Shown one piece after another: positions 48,750 through 56,864 of a DNA stretch of 64,000 nt. The notes beneath the pieces were generated by a model that had not been told where the DNA came from, searched no databases, and worked only from the letters and a program-made list of their open reading frames with translations. A program made the translations under genes and the position numbers. Source of the stretch: an uncultured Fibrobacter sp. (GTDB taxonomy: Bacteria; Fibrobacterota; Fibrobacteria; Fibrobacterales; Fibrobacteraceae); assembly GCA_946183925.1 (NCBI GenBank), contig CAMHDS010000001.1, forward strand, positions 62,001 through 126,000. Direction: 5' to 3'. The first letter of the stretch is position 1, and every line of letters starts with the position of its first letter.

Positions 48750-50380
48750 CGGCCGCCTCCCAGGCTCATAACCTTGCCCCAGCCCACGTGACCGTGGTTG
48801 TCCTTGACCCGCACATAATAGATGCCCATGGTGCAGGGCCGGCCCGCATCGTCCATACCATCCCAGAAATCTTCCTTAGCGTTGGTACTGCGGGATTCGT
48901 CTGCGGAACGGGGTGCGCCGTTCACAATCTTACGGACCCTGCGCATGTCGTAGCTGAAAACTTCGATGGTAATCTTGGAATCTTTGCCCACCTTGTAAGA
49001 CACCAAAGATTCCCCGCCTGCCACAATCACAGAAGGAACCATACGCACAGAGCCTAGGTTACCGCCCAGCTTCGCACGGTTGAGAACCGGCGTCCAGGTC
49101 TTGCCCGAATCGGCAGAAACCGAAATCCCGTTACCATCTGTGGCAACGGCAAGACCCATGGTCTTTGCGTTCAAGGGAAATTTCGTAATGGAAGTAATAA
49201 TGGCATCCCGGTCCGTCACCCCGGTCTCGAATCCGTGAAGCCAGGGGTCCGTAGATTCCGTACCCTGCCCGTGGGCACGCACCCCCTTGGAATCTAGAAG
49301 CAGATAACCGCTGACAGAACCTCCTGCCACCCACACACCCACATAAGCCTTGTCCCCCATGAAGGCGACACCCGTTACCGTGTAGTCTGCGTTGTCGTAA
49401 ACGTCTTTTTTCTGAGCCGCACCTGCGGAATCCAAGAAGGAAACCTTCTTGAAATCATCCTTTGCGCCCAGAACCTTCCGCCAGAGCCCTCCAATGGATG
49501 CACCTTTGTTCAAGGCAGATGTTTCCACAATGGCCTGCAAGGGCTTGCCGCCAATCCACACTCCTGTAACACGCTCTTTTTCAAGGGCCTTGGAAGCACA
49601 CACAACTTCGCCAAACCCGGACTGCATCCAAAGACCCTCGGAGGTAGCAATCCACATGTCCCCCGTCTCGGAATTCAACTCCAGGTCAAACACGTCTAGG
49701 TACTTTGAAAAATCCACCAATCCCGCTGATGGCAGCTTTTCCCACTTATGGTTTTTCTTGTTCAAGATTTTTTCGGCAATTTTCGGATTCCCCGCTCCCT
49801 TGGAAATCTCGTATTCCACAATGCCCAGGCGGCCACGAGCTGCATACAGGGTCTTTGCCTTTTCGCTGTAGGCAAAACCGCCGACAGCATAGTCCATAGG
49901 GTTTTCGATGGACTCCGCCGAAGAGGGAACGTCTAGCGGCGTTGGAACAGAACTAGATTCCTTCAGGGAGAAGAATCCTCGGGGTTCCGTAAAAAGGTCC
50001 TTCTCGTCGAGACCAAACATGGGGAGAACCACACCCAAGTCGCCCGCCTCTTCCATCGGGAACCGCCGGCGTTCTGCAAGTTTGTCCGCATACGTCTGGT
50101 AATGCATAGCAGAAAATTCGTTATCTACGGATTCCACCTGGGATTTGCCCACCTTGACCTTGCCGGAGGCGTTCAAATTTAAGTTCAAGAGGGCAACGCC
50201 CTGGTTTACCTCACCGCGAGAATACACCCAGAGCTGCCCGTCCGTAGGCCCAGGAGCTACACTTACAGTCCAGTTGCTAAAGAGGGTCTCTCCTTCGGCA
50301 AAGGCAGCGCCAGTCCCGCACAGGAGCATGGCTAAACCCGCCGCAAATCGGCTTGCCATTTTACCATTCAAAAAAAACAT
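48746..50380 (-). CDS. Secreted beta-propeller protein with FlgD/T9SS-like C-terminal domain
   Basis: 544 residues. Signal peptide 1-28; several propeller-like repeats (GDMWIATSEGLWMQ, KAYVGVWVAGGS, GNGISVSADSGKTWTPV) and a C-terminal immunoglobulin-like domain with SYDMRRVRKI and GMDDAGRPCTMGIYYVRVKDNHGHVGWGKVMSL. The latter is the FlgD_ig or type-IX-sorting-like fold, ending in KVMSLGGGR. No precise family. Adjacent to the PorV-like gene with a 4-bp overlap. Could be a T9SS-type exported protein or a scaffold. Confidence 0.7.
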   Translation of the reverse strand: MFFLNGKMASRFAAGLAMLLCGTGAAFAEGETLFSNWTVSVAPGPTDGQLWVYSRGEVNQGVALLNLNLNASGKVKVGKSQVESVDNEFSAMHYQTYADKLAERRRFPMEEAGDLGVVLPMFGLDEKDLFTEPRGFFSLKESSSVPTPLDVPSSAESIENPMDYAVGGFAYSEKAKTLYAARGRLGIVEYEISKGAGNPKIAEKILNKKNHKWEKLPSAGLVDFSKYLDVFDLELNSETGDMWIATSEGLWMQSGFGEVVCASKALEKERVTGVWIGGKPLQAIVETSALNKGASIGGLWRKVLGAKDDFKKVSFLDSAGAAQKKDVYDNADYTVTGVAFMGDKAYVGVWVAGGSVSGYLLLDSKGVRAHGQGTESTDPWLHGFETGVTDRDAIITSITKFPLNAKTMGLAVATDGNGISVSADSGKTWTPVLNRAKLGGNLGSVRMVPSVIVAGGESLVSYKVGKDSKITIEVFSYDMRRVRKIVNGAPRSADESRSTNAKEDFWDGMDDAGRPCTMGIYYVRVKDNHGHVGWGKVMSLGGGR

Positions 50381-50394
50381 AACTACCGAGCACC

Positions 50395-51027
50395 CTACCG
50401 CATGTCGATTTCATCTACCCCGGGCAGAGCCTTGTACCGGAAGTCCTCGACAGAAACGTTTTTCATGACCTTCAGGTTCACGATGTTGTACCAGCTGGAA
50501 TTGCCCGACGGGTCCACCGTAAAGAGCCGCACCGGAGAAAAGTCCTTCTGAGATAGCCAGACCTCCATCTGGGTAAACTGGCCCTTGTACTTGGAGGGGT
50601 CCAACTTAAGCACCCAGAGTTTCTGGTTGGCAAACACACCTTCCGAAACGCTTAGGGCCTTGCAATTCAAGTACTTGAACAACAGTTCCGAAGGGTGCAG
50701 CGAGGAGGACAGGTCTTCCACCGCCTTGATAAGCACCTGACCCTGCTCCACATTATGCTGCCACATGCTCTCGCCGTCGCTGTAGAAATTAATACCCGCC
50801 AGTTCCAGTTTGAACTTGTCCCCCTCAGCCACAACGAGCTTGCCCTGCTGGCTTACGATATCTGGGGAGTCCGCATAAAACAACTGCAACTTAAATTCTA
50901 AACTCCATGCTTTGCCAGACTTGAACCAGTCCTGGGATTTTTTCATGACCTGGTCAGCATTGATGGCGTAAGCGGCAGAGACCAAAAAGCACAAAAAAGG
51001 CAATAAAAAAAGACAGCGATTTCTCAT
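50395..51027 (-). CDS. lolA: LolA-like lipoprotein carrier protein
   Basis: 210 residues from ATG 51027 with GGAG close upstream. Signal peptide ending SAAYA; mature part has QDWFKSGKAWSLEFKLQLFYADSPDIVSQQGKLVVAEGDKFKLELAGINFYSDGESMWQHN, the open beta-sheet typical of LolA/LolB-like carriers that ferry lipoproteins across the periplasm. It is the first gene of the envelope operon, 14 bp before the beta-propeller gene. A LolA-like protein of other use is possible. Confidence 0.8.
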   Translation of the reverse strand: MRNRCLFLLPFLCFLVSAAYAINADQVMKKSQDWFKSGKAWSLEFKLQLFYADSPDIVSQQGKLVVAEGDKFKLELAGINFYSDGESMWQHNVEQGQVLIKAVEDLSSSLHPSELLFKYLNCKALSVSEGVFANQKLWVLKLDPSKYKGQFTQMEVWLSQKDFSPVRLFTVDPSGNSSWYNIVNLKVMKNVSVEDFRYKALPGVDEIDMR

Positions 51028-51142
51028 ACATCTCCGGGGATTAAGTAAAAAATACAAAAAGGAATGGCTGCTTTTTACCTAATCGCTAGTTTTCCTTGTA
51101 AAAAATTTCTATTTTACGCCTGTACTTTTTTGAAAGGATTTT

Positions 51143-52264
51143 ATGCGTAAACTGTTTTTACCCATGGCACTGGCATGCGTTTCCTTCGCTTTTGCCGCCG
51201 AAGTGGAACTTCACGGGTCCGTCAATGCGGACTACGCCACCTATTTTGACAGCGATTTTGACCCCACCAATGCAGCGAACCAGGACATCGACCTTGCGGC
51301 CACCGCCCACATGGACGAAAACTTTTCCGTTACGGTGAAGACCAACACTCACAGCACCTATGTTACAGACAGTACCGGCAACAGGGAGGCCTCGGAAATC
51401 CGCAGACACAATCTAGCCAGAAGCACCGCCATGGGTGATGGCGGACGCTTTACCGAATTCAACTTCGATGGTGTGGAGTTCCGCTGGGATGTGACCCATG
51501 CTGTAGCCCTGGTATTTGGCGACCTAACCTATAGTGCCGGTGCTTTTAACTATTACTATTGGAGAGATCCCGCTCGTTACGCAGTCATTAGCCGCGAAGA
51601 AGGACTGAGGGGTGTCGGCGCAGAATTTGGCAACGACAAGTACGGCAAGGGCAAAGTCTATTTTGGCGCTTCCGAAGACACTGACCACACCGTCGCCCTG
51701 TTCGGAACTTATGCCTTCCCACTCCTGAACCGCGCCAACGAGCACCTGGTGCTCACCCCGAGCCTGGACTGGATGTTCGGCCAGCACATCAACCGTACCC
51801 ACACCTATGTACTGGGTACTGAGGTTGACTACTCCAAGAGCTATGAAAATCTGAACTATGGCATCTACGCCGTCTGGGGTCTTCACCCCTACAAGGGCAA
51901 AGGCGTACACTCCTTCTTGTTGGAGCCCAGCTTTAACTTCTACTTCTTCAATCTTGGTCTTACCTATTTCTATACTATTACAGACAAGGACTATGCCGCA
52001 GAGCCCCAGCTGTTTACCGATGACCAGTACATGTTTGCTGTGGAGCCCAGCTTCAACCTTCACAAGAAATTCACCATGGGAGTGTCCTACGAATATCATG
52101 ACCCCGACAGAGAAATCCATGGCGATGACTACACGTTCCTGGGTATGAACTACTATCTGTACCCCACCATGGGTAGCGAGGTCGTGTTCTGGTTCGGTTA
52201 CAATTTCAGCGACAACTTTGATACCGACTTCGCCCTAGGTATCAGTGGCAAAGTGGAGTTCTAG
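51143..52264 (+). CDS. Putative outer-membrane barrel protein ending in Phe
   Basis: 373 residues. Signal peptide cleaved near FAFAAE; the mature part is a run of amphipathic strands (FNFDGVEFRWDVTHAVALVFGDLTYSAG, HLVLTPSLDWMFGQHIN, FSDNFDTDFALGISGKVEF) with a C-terminal aromatic as in barrels inserted by BamA. No family recognised. TATTTTAC at 51111-51118 may be the promoter -10. The EcsC-like gene follows 6 bp after. Confidence 0.65.
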   Translation: MRKLFLPMALACVSFAFAAEVELHGSVNADYATYFDSDFDPTNAANQDIDLAATAHMDENFSVTVKTNTHSTYVTDSTGNREASEIRRHNLARSTAMGDGGRFTEFNFDGVEFRWDVTHAVALVFGDLTYSAGAFNYYYWRDPARYAVISREEGLRGVGAEFGNDKYGKGKVYFGASEDTDHTVALFGTYAFPLLNRANEHLVLTPSLDWMFGQHINRTHTYVLGTEVDYSKSYENLNYGIYAVWGLHPYKGKGVHSFLLEPSFNFYFFNLGLTYFYTITDKDYAAEPQLFTDDQYMFAVEPSFNLHKKFTMGVSYEYHDPDREIHGDDYTFLGMNYYLYPTMGSEVVFWFGYNFSDNFDTDFALGISGKVEF

Positions 52265-52270
52265 TTTTTC

Positions 52271-52906
52271 ATGACAGAAGAAACATCCAAGAATGGCAAG
52301 AAAGAAACTCTGAAAATAATTTCCGAGAAGGCCACTGGACTTCTGTTTGATATCATTACCGAAATTCCAGGTTCCCTTTACAGCCCTATCCAAAATCCCG
52401 ACGAAAAAGTGAAGCTCTTAAGTCAGAGGGCTGCCTGGAAATCGGCTACGGTCAGCACATCCCTTTCTATACCTGCGGGAATCACGGGTATCCTTACCGC
52501 TATCCCGGACATTGCTGCCATCTGGAAAATTCAGGCCCAGCTGGTAGCGGACATCGCTGCCAGTTATGGCAAGCTTGCCCTTTTGAGCCAAGAAGCCATG
52601 ATTTGGTGTCTATTTCGCCACAGTGCAGCCCAGCTTTTGCGAGATGTCGCCGTCCGTACTGGCAGCAGAATTGTGGTCCAAAAGCTCTCCACAACCGCAG
52701 TCAAGGCTCTCCTCGCCAAAGTTGGGACAAAGGTTTCTTCTAAATTCCTCGGGAAAACCTTACTTCGTGCCATTCCCGCCATAGGCGCTCTCGGAAATGG
52801 AATATACGCCTACATGGACACCTGCGAAGTTGGCAAGACGGCTGCGGCCTATTTTAGGGCCCTGGCCGACAACGAAGTGGAAAACAACGAAAAAAGCGGT
52901 AGTTAG
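52271..52906 (+). CDS. EcsC-like protein
   Basis: 211 residues with no signal peptide. A central GITGILTAIPDIAAIWKIQAQLVADIAASYG segment and a second hydrophobic helix AIPAIGALGNGIYAYMDTCEVGKTA match the pattern of EcsC-like proteins, whose biochemistry is not known. The C-terminus is hydrophilic. Its TAG stop lies in the loop of a hairpin that serves as the terminator of the opposite-strand gene. Co-transcribed with the barrel gene. Confidence 0.6.
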   Translation: MTEETSKNGKKETLKIISEKATGLLFDIITEIPGSLYSPIQNPDEKVKLLSQRAAWKSATVSTSLSIPAGITGILTAIPDIAAIWKIQAQLVADIAASYGKLALLSQEAMIWCLFRHSAAQLLRDVAVRTGSRIVVQKLSTTAVKALLAKVGTKVSSKFLGKTLLRAIPAIGALGNGIYAYMDTCEVGKTAAAYFRALADNEVENNEKSGS

Positions 52907-52917
52907 ACTACCGCTTC
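52889..52917 (-). terminator. Terminator of the TRL-family gene, overlapping the EcsC-like CDS end
   Basis: Minus strand AAGCGGTAGT - CTA - ACTACCGCTT followed by TTTTTC. It overlaps the last codons and stop of the plus-strand EcsC-like gene. Confidence 0.8.
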
Positions 52918-52940
52918 CATGCCTAAGATTACTGCAAAAA

Positions 52941-53258
52941 TTATTCACCCGTCACGACAACAGTGTATTTGGCATAAATGCCGAGAATGTTTGTTGCCTT
53001 GACGTCGACCGTTTTCACCTTAGTAATGCCGCCGTTCTTAGCCGCTTCGGCAACACTGGCATTACCCGTAGCGATAATTCCCAGAATTGAAGAAGCAGAA
53101 GCTTCGCCGGTCTTGGAGCCCTGCTCATTAGATGTTGCCGTAACAGGATAATCCACATCGGTGTAAATAAAGCCTGTCACCGGGGAAGAAACCACAGCAC
53201 AACCAGAAAGGACTGCGGATGCAGCAATCGCAGATGCAAGAAGAATTGCTTTTTTCAT
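52941..53258 (-). CDS. TRL-family lipoprotein
   Basis: 105 residues from ATG 53258 (the longer open frame begins outside any signal peptide). Lipobox LSGCAVVSSPVTGFIYTDV; mature part AVVSSPVTGFIYTDVDYP, ASSILGIIATGNASVAEAAKNGGI and VKATNILGIYAKYTVVVTGE match the TRL (tRNA-locus-like) family of small lipoproteins of unknown function. A/T-rich sequence and AAGGAG precede the start. Confidence 0.8.
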   Translation of the reverse strand: MKKAILLASAIAASAVLSGCAVVSSPVTGFIYTDVDYPVTATSNEQGSKTGEASASSILGIIATGNASVAEAAKNGGITKVKTVDVKATNILGIYAKYTVVVTGE

Positions 53259-53408
53259 AGAGAACTCCTTTTTTTGTTGTTTTAGTAAAAAAAAGCGAGA
53301 AAAATATAGCATTATCCCATACAAAGAAACTCTTTTTTCTCTAAAAAAAGCTTTTCTCGTTCCTTTTTTGTTCTTTTCCAGAACCAACCCATTTCAAGGG
53401 GGCAGGGC

Positions 53409-53439
53409 TTGAACGATCCCCCTTTTTTTTCTACATTTG
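53409..53439 (+). promoter_or_regulatory. Promoter of fusA
   Basis: TTGAAC at 53409-53414, 17-bp spacer, TACATTTG at 53432-53439, 44 bp before the fusA ATG. Confidence 0.75.
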
Positions 53440-53482
53440 GGCGCAACTCAAACAAACATCAACTCCATTTGTGGAATAAAAA

Positions 53483-55612
53483 ATGAAAAACATCGAAAAA
53501 CACAGAAACATCGGTATTTCTGCCCACATCGACTCGGGTAAGACTACCCTTACCGAACGCATCCTCTACTTCACAAAGCGTATCCACGCTATCCACGAAG
53601 TTCGTGGTAAAGACGGCGTCGGCGCCACGATGGACTCCATGGAACTTGAACGCGAACGCGGCATCACGATTCAGTCCGCTGCTACGTTTGCAAACTGGAC
53701 CCACACCAAGTCCGGCGAAGCCGACTCCATCAACATCATCGATACCCCGGGGCACGTGGACTTCACGATTGAAGTGGAACGTTCTCTCCGCGTGCTTGAC
53801 GGCGCTATCCTCGTTCTTACCGGCGTGGAAGGCGTTCAGTCCCAGTCTATTACCGTCGACCGCCAGATGAAGCGCTACCATGTGCCGCGCGTCGTGTTCG
53901 TCAACAAGTGCGACCGCTCCGGTGCTAACCCGCTCCGCGTTGCCGAAATGCTCCGCGAAAAGCTCAACCACAAGCCCTGCGTGATGCAGATTCCTATCGG
54001 TCTCGAAGACCAACTGAAGGGCGTGGTCGACCTCGTCGAAATGAAGGCCTACTACTTCGAAGGCGCCAACGGCGACGAAATGATCGAAAAGGAAATTCCG
54101 GCCGAACTCGTTGACCAGGCCAACGAATACCGCACCAGGCTCATCGACTGCTGCGCCGACTACAGCGACGAAATCATGGAAAAGGCCATGGAAGGCATCT
54201 ACGGTGTCGACGAAATCGACAAGGGCCTCATCAAGAAGACCATCCGCGAAGCCACCATCCGTCTCGACATCACCCCGGTGTTCATGGGTTCCGCCCACAA
54301 GAACATTGGCGTGCAGAAGCTCCTCGACGGTGTTATCGACTACCTCCCCTGCCCGACCGACGTTGAAAACAAGGCTCTCGACCTCGACAACAACGAAGCC
54401 GAAGTTATCCTCAAGAGCGAAGACAACGCTCCGCTCGTCTGCTACGCGTTCAAGCTCGTGAACGACCGCTATGGCCAGCTCACCTACATCCGCGTGTACC
54501 AGGGCCAGCTCAAGAAGGGCGACATGATCACCAACATGGCCACCGGCAAGAAGGTGTCCGTGGGCCGTCTCGTGCGTATGCACGCCGACGAAATGGTGGA
54601 TATCACCGAAGCCGGCGCCGGCGACATCGTGGCCCTGTTCGGTATCGACTGTGCCTCCGGTACTACCTTCACCGACGGCAAGAACCACTACAACATGACC
54701 TCTATGCACGTGCCGAACCCCGTGATCGAACTCGTGATTGAAGCCAAGAACCGCGACGACCTGGACAACATGTCCAAGGCCCTGAACCGCTTCACCAAGG
54801 AAGACCCCACTTTCCAGGTGGAAGTGAACAAGGAATCCGGCGAAACCATCATCAAGGGTATGGGCGAACTTCACCTGGACGTGTACATCGAACGTATGCG
54901 CCGCGAATACAAGGTGGACGTGCAGACCGGTGCCCCGCAGGTGGCCTACCGCGAAACCATTACCCGCGAAGCCAAGTTCGAATACACCCACAAGAAGCAG
55001 ACCGGTGGTTCGGGTCAGTTCGCCAAGATGTCCGGCGTGATGCGCCCGATGCCTGTCGAAGGCGACTCCGAAAAGGTCTACAACTTCGTCAACTCCGTCG
55101 TCGGCGGACGTATTCCCAAGGAATACATCCCGTCTTGCGATAAGGGTTTCCAGAGCTGCATGGAAGCCGGTTCCCTCATCGGGTTCCCGGTTGTCGGCAT
55201 CGAAATGGAAGTCCAGGATGGTGCTTTCCACCCGGTCGACTCCTCTGACATGGCGTTCCAGATTTGCGCCCGCATGGCTTTCCGCGAAGCTTTCGCCAAG
55301 GCCGGCGCCCAGATTCTCGAACCTATCATGAAGGTCGAAATCGCCACTCCGACGGAATTCCAGGGTAACGTCGTGGGTAACGTGTCCCAGCGTCGTGGTT
55401 CCATCACCGGAACCAGCGAAGAAATGGGCACCACCACCATTACCGCCGAAGTCCCGCTTTCTGAAATGTTCGGTTATGCTACCGACCTGCGTTCCATGAC
55501 CCAGGGTAAGGCCGAATTCACCATGGAATTCGCGAAGTACGCTCCGGTGCCGAAGAACATCCAGGAAGAACTGATCAAGAAGTACGGCGACAAGGCCAAG
55601 GCTAGAGCATAG
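53483..55612 (+). CDS. fusA: Translation elongation factor G, mtEFG1/spdEFG1-like
   Basis: 709 residues. GTPase of ribosomal translocation: G1 [10 protein letters not shown]2 region [25 protein letters not shown]3 DTPGHVDF, G4 NKCD, followed by domains II-V ([20 protein letters not shown]). The [14 protein letters not shown] and [19 protein letters not shown] wording matches mitochondrial EF-G1 and the spirochaete/planctomycete spdEFG1 group rather than the common EF-G (HIDAGKTTTTERIL, MDWMEQEQERGITITSAAT). Codon use is strongly biased, fitting high expression. No rps12/rps7/tuf neighbours. Confidence 0.93.
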   Translation: MKNIEKHRNIGISAHIDSGKTTLTERILYFTKRIHAIHEVRGKDGVGATMDSMELERERGITIQSAATFANWTHTKSGEADSINIIDTPGHVDFTIEVERSLRVLDGAILVLTGVEGVQSQSITVDRQMKRYHVPRVVFVNKCDRSGANPLRVAEMLREKLNHKPCVMQIPIGLEDQLKGVVDLVEMKAYYFEGANGDEMIEKEIPAELVDQANEYRTRLIDCCADYSDEIMEKAMEGIYGVDEIDKGLIKKTIREATIRLDITPVFMGSAHKNIGVQKLLDGVIDYLPCPTDVENKALDLDNNEAEVILKSEDNAPLVCYAFKLVNDRYGQLTYIRVYQGQLKKGDMITNMATGKKVSVGRLVRMHADEMVDITEAGAGDIVALFGIDCASGTTFTDGKNHYNMTSMHVPNPVIELVIEAKNRDDLDNMSKALNRFTKEDPTFQVEVNKESGETIIKGMGELHLDVYIERMRREYKVDVQTGAPQVAYRETITREAKFEYTHKKQTGGSGQFAKMSGVMRPMPVEGDSEKVYNFVNSVVGGRIPKEYIPSCDKGFQSCMEAGSLIGFPVVGIEMEVQDGAFHPVDSSDMAFQICARMAFREAFAKAGAQILEPIMKVEIATPTEFQGNVVGNVSQRRGSITGTSEEMGTTTITAEVPLSEMFGYATDLRSMTQGKAEFTMEFAKYAPVPKNIQEELIKKYGDKAKARA

Positions 55613-55653
55613 TAAGGCACTCGCCTAGAAGCGCTCGGTTTCAAGACAACATA

Positions 55654-55686
55654 AAACGCAGGCCCATGAGGCCTGCGTTTTTTTCT
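55654..55686 (+). terminator. Terminator of fusA
   Basis: AAACGCAGGCC - CATGA - GGCCTGCGTTT followed by T-run. Confidence 0.9.
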
Positions 55687-55925
55687 TGCCTTGCGGCAAG
55701 TCTCACCCTACATTCATAAAAACTCAAAAAGAGAGTGCTTCCGGTAGGTCCTACCCCGCGGTTCGATCCGGCATCCCTTCTCCAGAACCAGGACTTACTG
55801 GAAGCACATCCATAATATAACCCCAAAACAAAAGTCCGGACAAAAAAAACTGTCCGGACCATAATCCACATTGGAATGTTCTTAGTTAGGTGTTAAGCAT
55901 TAGTCGACAAACGTGTTTTACTCGA
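55687..55925. other. Intergenic region with a large unexplained hairpin
   Basis: No gene found. 55735-55752 (GTGCTTCCGGTAGGTCCT) pairs with 55790-55807 (AGGACTTACTGGAAGCAC) over 18 bp with two G-T pairs, leaving a 37-nt loop that holds GGTTCGATCC. A second hairpin, GTCCGGAC repeated at 55834-55841 and 55852-55859 around an A-run, is followed on the minus strand by CTTTTGTTTT and is the likely terminator of the siroheme genes. The remaining bases to 55925 show weak heptad-like phasing. Confidence 0.55.
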
Positions 55926-56864
55926 CTAGCTCATTTTTGCTTGTTTCCACTGTTTTTCTAAATCTGCGAGATTATCGCCCCATTCAGCCTGAATTTTCTG
56001 CTTGAGTTTTTTCGCAAGAGAGGGAGCACGCCCCTGCGTAGAAACCGTCACAGCAATATTTTCGCCAAAATCCATACGCGCAGGCACAATAAAGTCTCCA
56101 TCCAAGTAGTCGCAGGCATTGTTTACCAAAATACGACGGGCGCGAGCATCATTGCTCACCTGAGCGTTTACCACCGGCTGGTCCGTACAAATAAACACCA
56201 TAAAGACACCCCGAAGATCCAGAGACTCATAAGGCCGTTTTTTTAGAATTACGAGACATGAGGATTGGGGTTGGGCTTCACCCTTTGAGGAAAGATTCTC
56301 GAATTCCGGGTCAATCTGCGGGGCGACAACGGTAATACGGGCTCCCGTAGGCAAGAGCGTTTTCACCTTGCGGAGAGCAATACGGCCTCCACCGACCACA
56401 AGAACGTTACGGCCCTCTAAGTTCAGTTCGATGGAAAGAAGGCTTGAGGAATGAGGCCGCGCCTGCGGCGCTTTAAGCTGTGAACTCGCACCGGTGGTGC
56501 TCTGAGAATTTTCGCGTTGTGCCTTGCGCACCCCTTCTACCACCATATCGCCAAATTCCCTCCAGTCACCGAGGCAAGGCAAAAGGGATATAGGAATCTG
56601 CGGGAACTCTGCCTGCAAGCGGGCCACCACGCGAGGCACGTCTTTTTTTGCATGCTGACCGTTCAGCAGTAAAAAAGGCAAAAGCGTAACTGATTCCACA
56701 TCCTCACGAAGCAATGTCCGCAAGTCATTTTCCAGATCCAAGAGGCTAGTGCTCGCCACACGGGTGCCGGGCAAATCATGGTGCAGCTTGTCCAAGATTT
56801 CCTCGAAGCCCTTGTAGGCTCCCGGTAATATACAATGGTGAGCAATTATCAGGATCGCTTTCAT
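55926..56864 (-). CDS. CbiX/SirB-type chelatase fused to precorrin-2 dehydrogenase (SirC/Met8)
   Basis: 312 residues. The first 115 look like a small CbiX/SirB-type chelatase (MKAILIIAHHCILPGAY, HAKKDVPRVVARL); after a Ser/Gln linker (116-145) comes a SirC/Met8/CysG-N domain with NVLVVGGGRIALRKVKTLLPTGARITVVAP and later ILVNNACDYLDGDFIVPARMDFG. Together they would oxidise precorrin-2 to sirohydrochlorin and insert the metal. Start overlaps the CobA-HemD gene by ATGA, so the two proteins supply most of siroheme synthesis. The CbiX part is short and its active-site His is only tentatively placed. Confidence 0.75.
   Translation of the reverse strand: MKAILIIAHHCILPGAYKGFEEILDKLHHDLPGTRVASTSLLDLENDLRTLLREDVESVTLLPFLLLNGQHAKKDVPRVVARLQAEFPQIPISLLPCLGDWREFGDMVVEGVRKAQRENSQSTTGASSQLKAPQARPHSSSLLSIELNLEGRNVLVVGGGRIALRKVKTLLPTGARITVVAPQIDPEFENLSSKGEAQPQSSCLVILKKRPYESLDLRGVFMVFICTDQPVVNAQVSNDARARRILVNNACDYLDGDFIVPARMDFGENIAVTVSTQGRAPSLAKKLKQKIQAEWGDNLADLEKQWKQAKMS

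Noticed and set aside
53459-55231. Long minus-strand open frame opposite fusA
   Set aside because: fusA is unmistakable on the plus strand; the opposing frame is a shadow.
55735-55807. Hairpin as SRP RNA (4.5S) or tmRNA
   Set aside because: The SRP signature with GGAA tetraloop and adjacent AGCAG is absent, and no tmRNA acceptor or tag frame is found.
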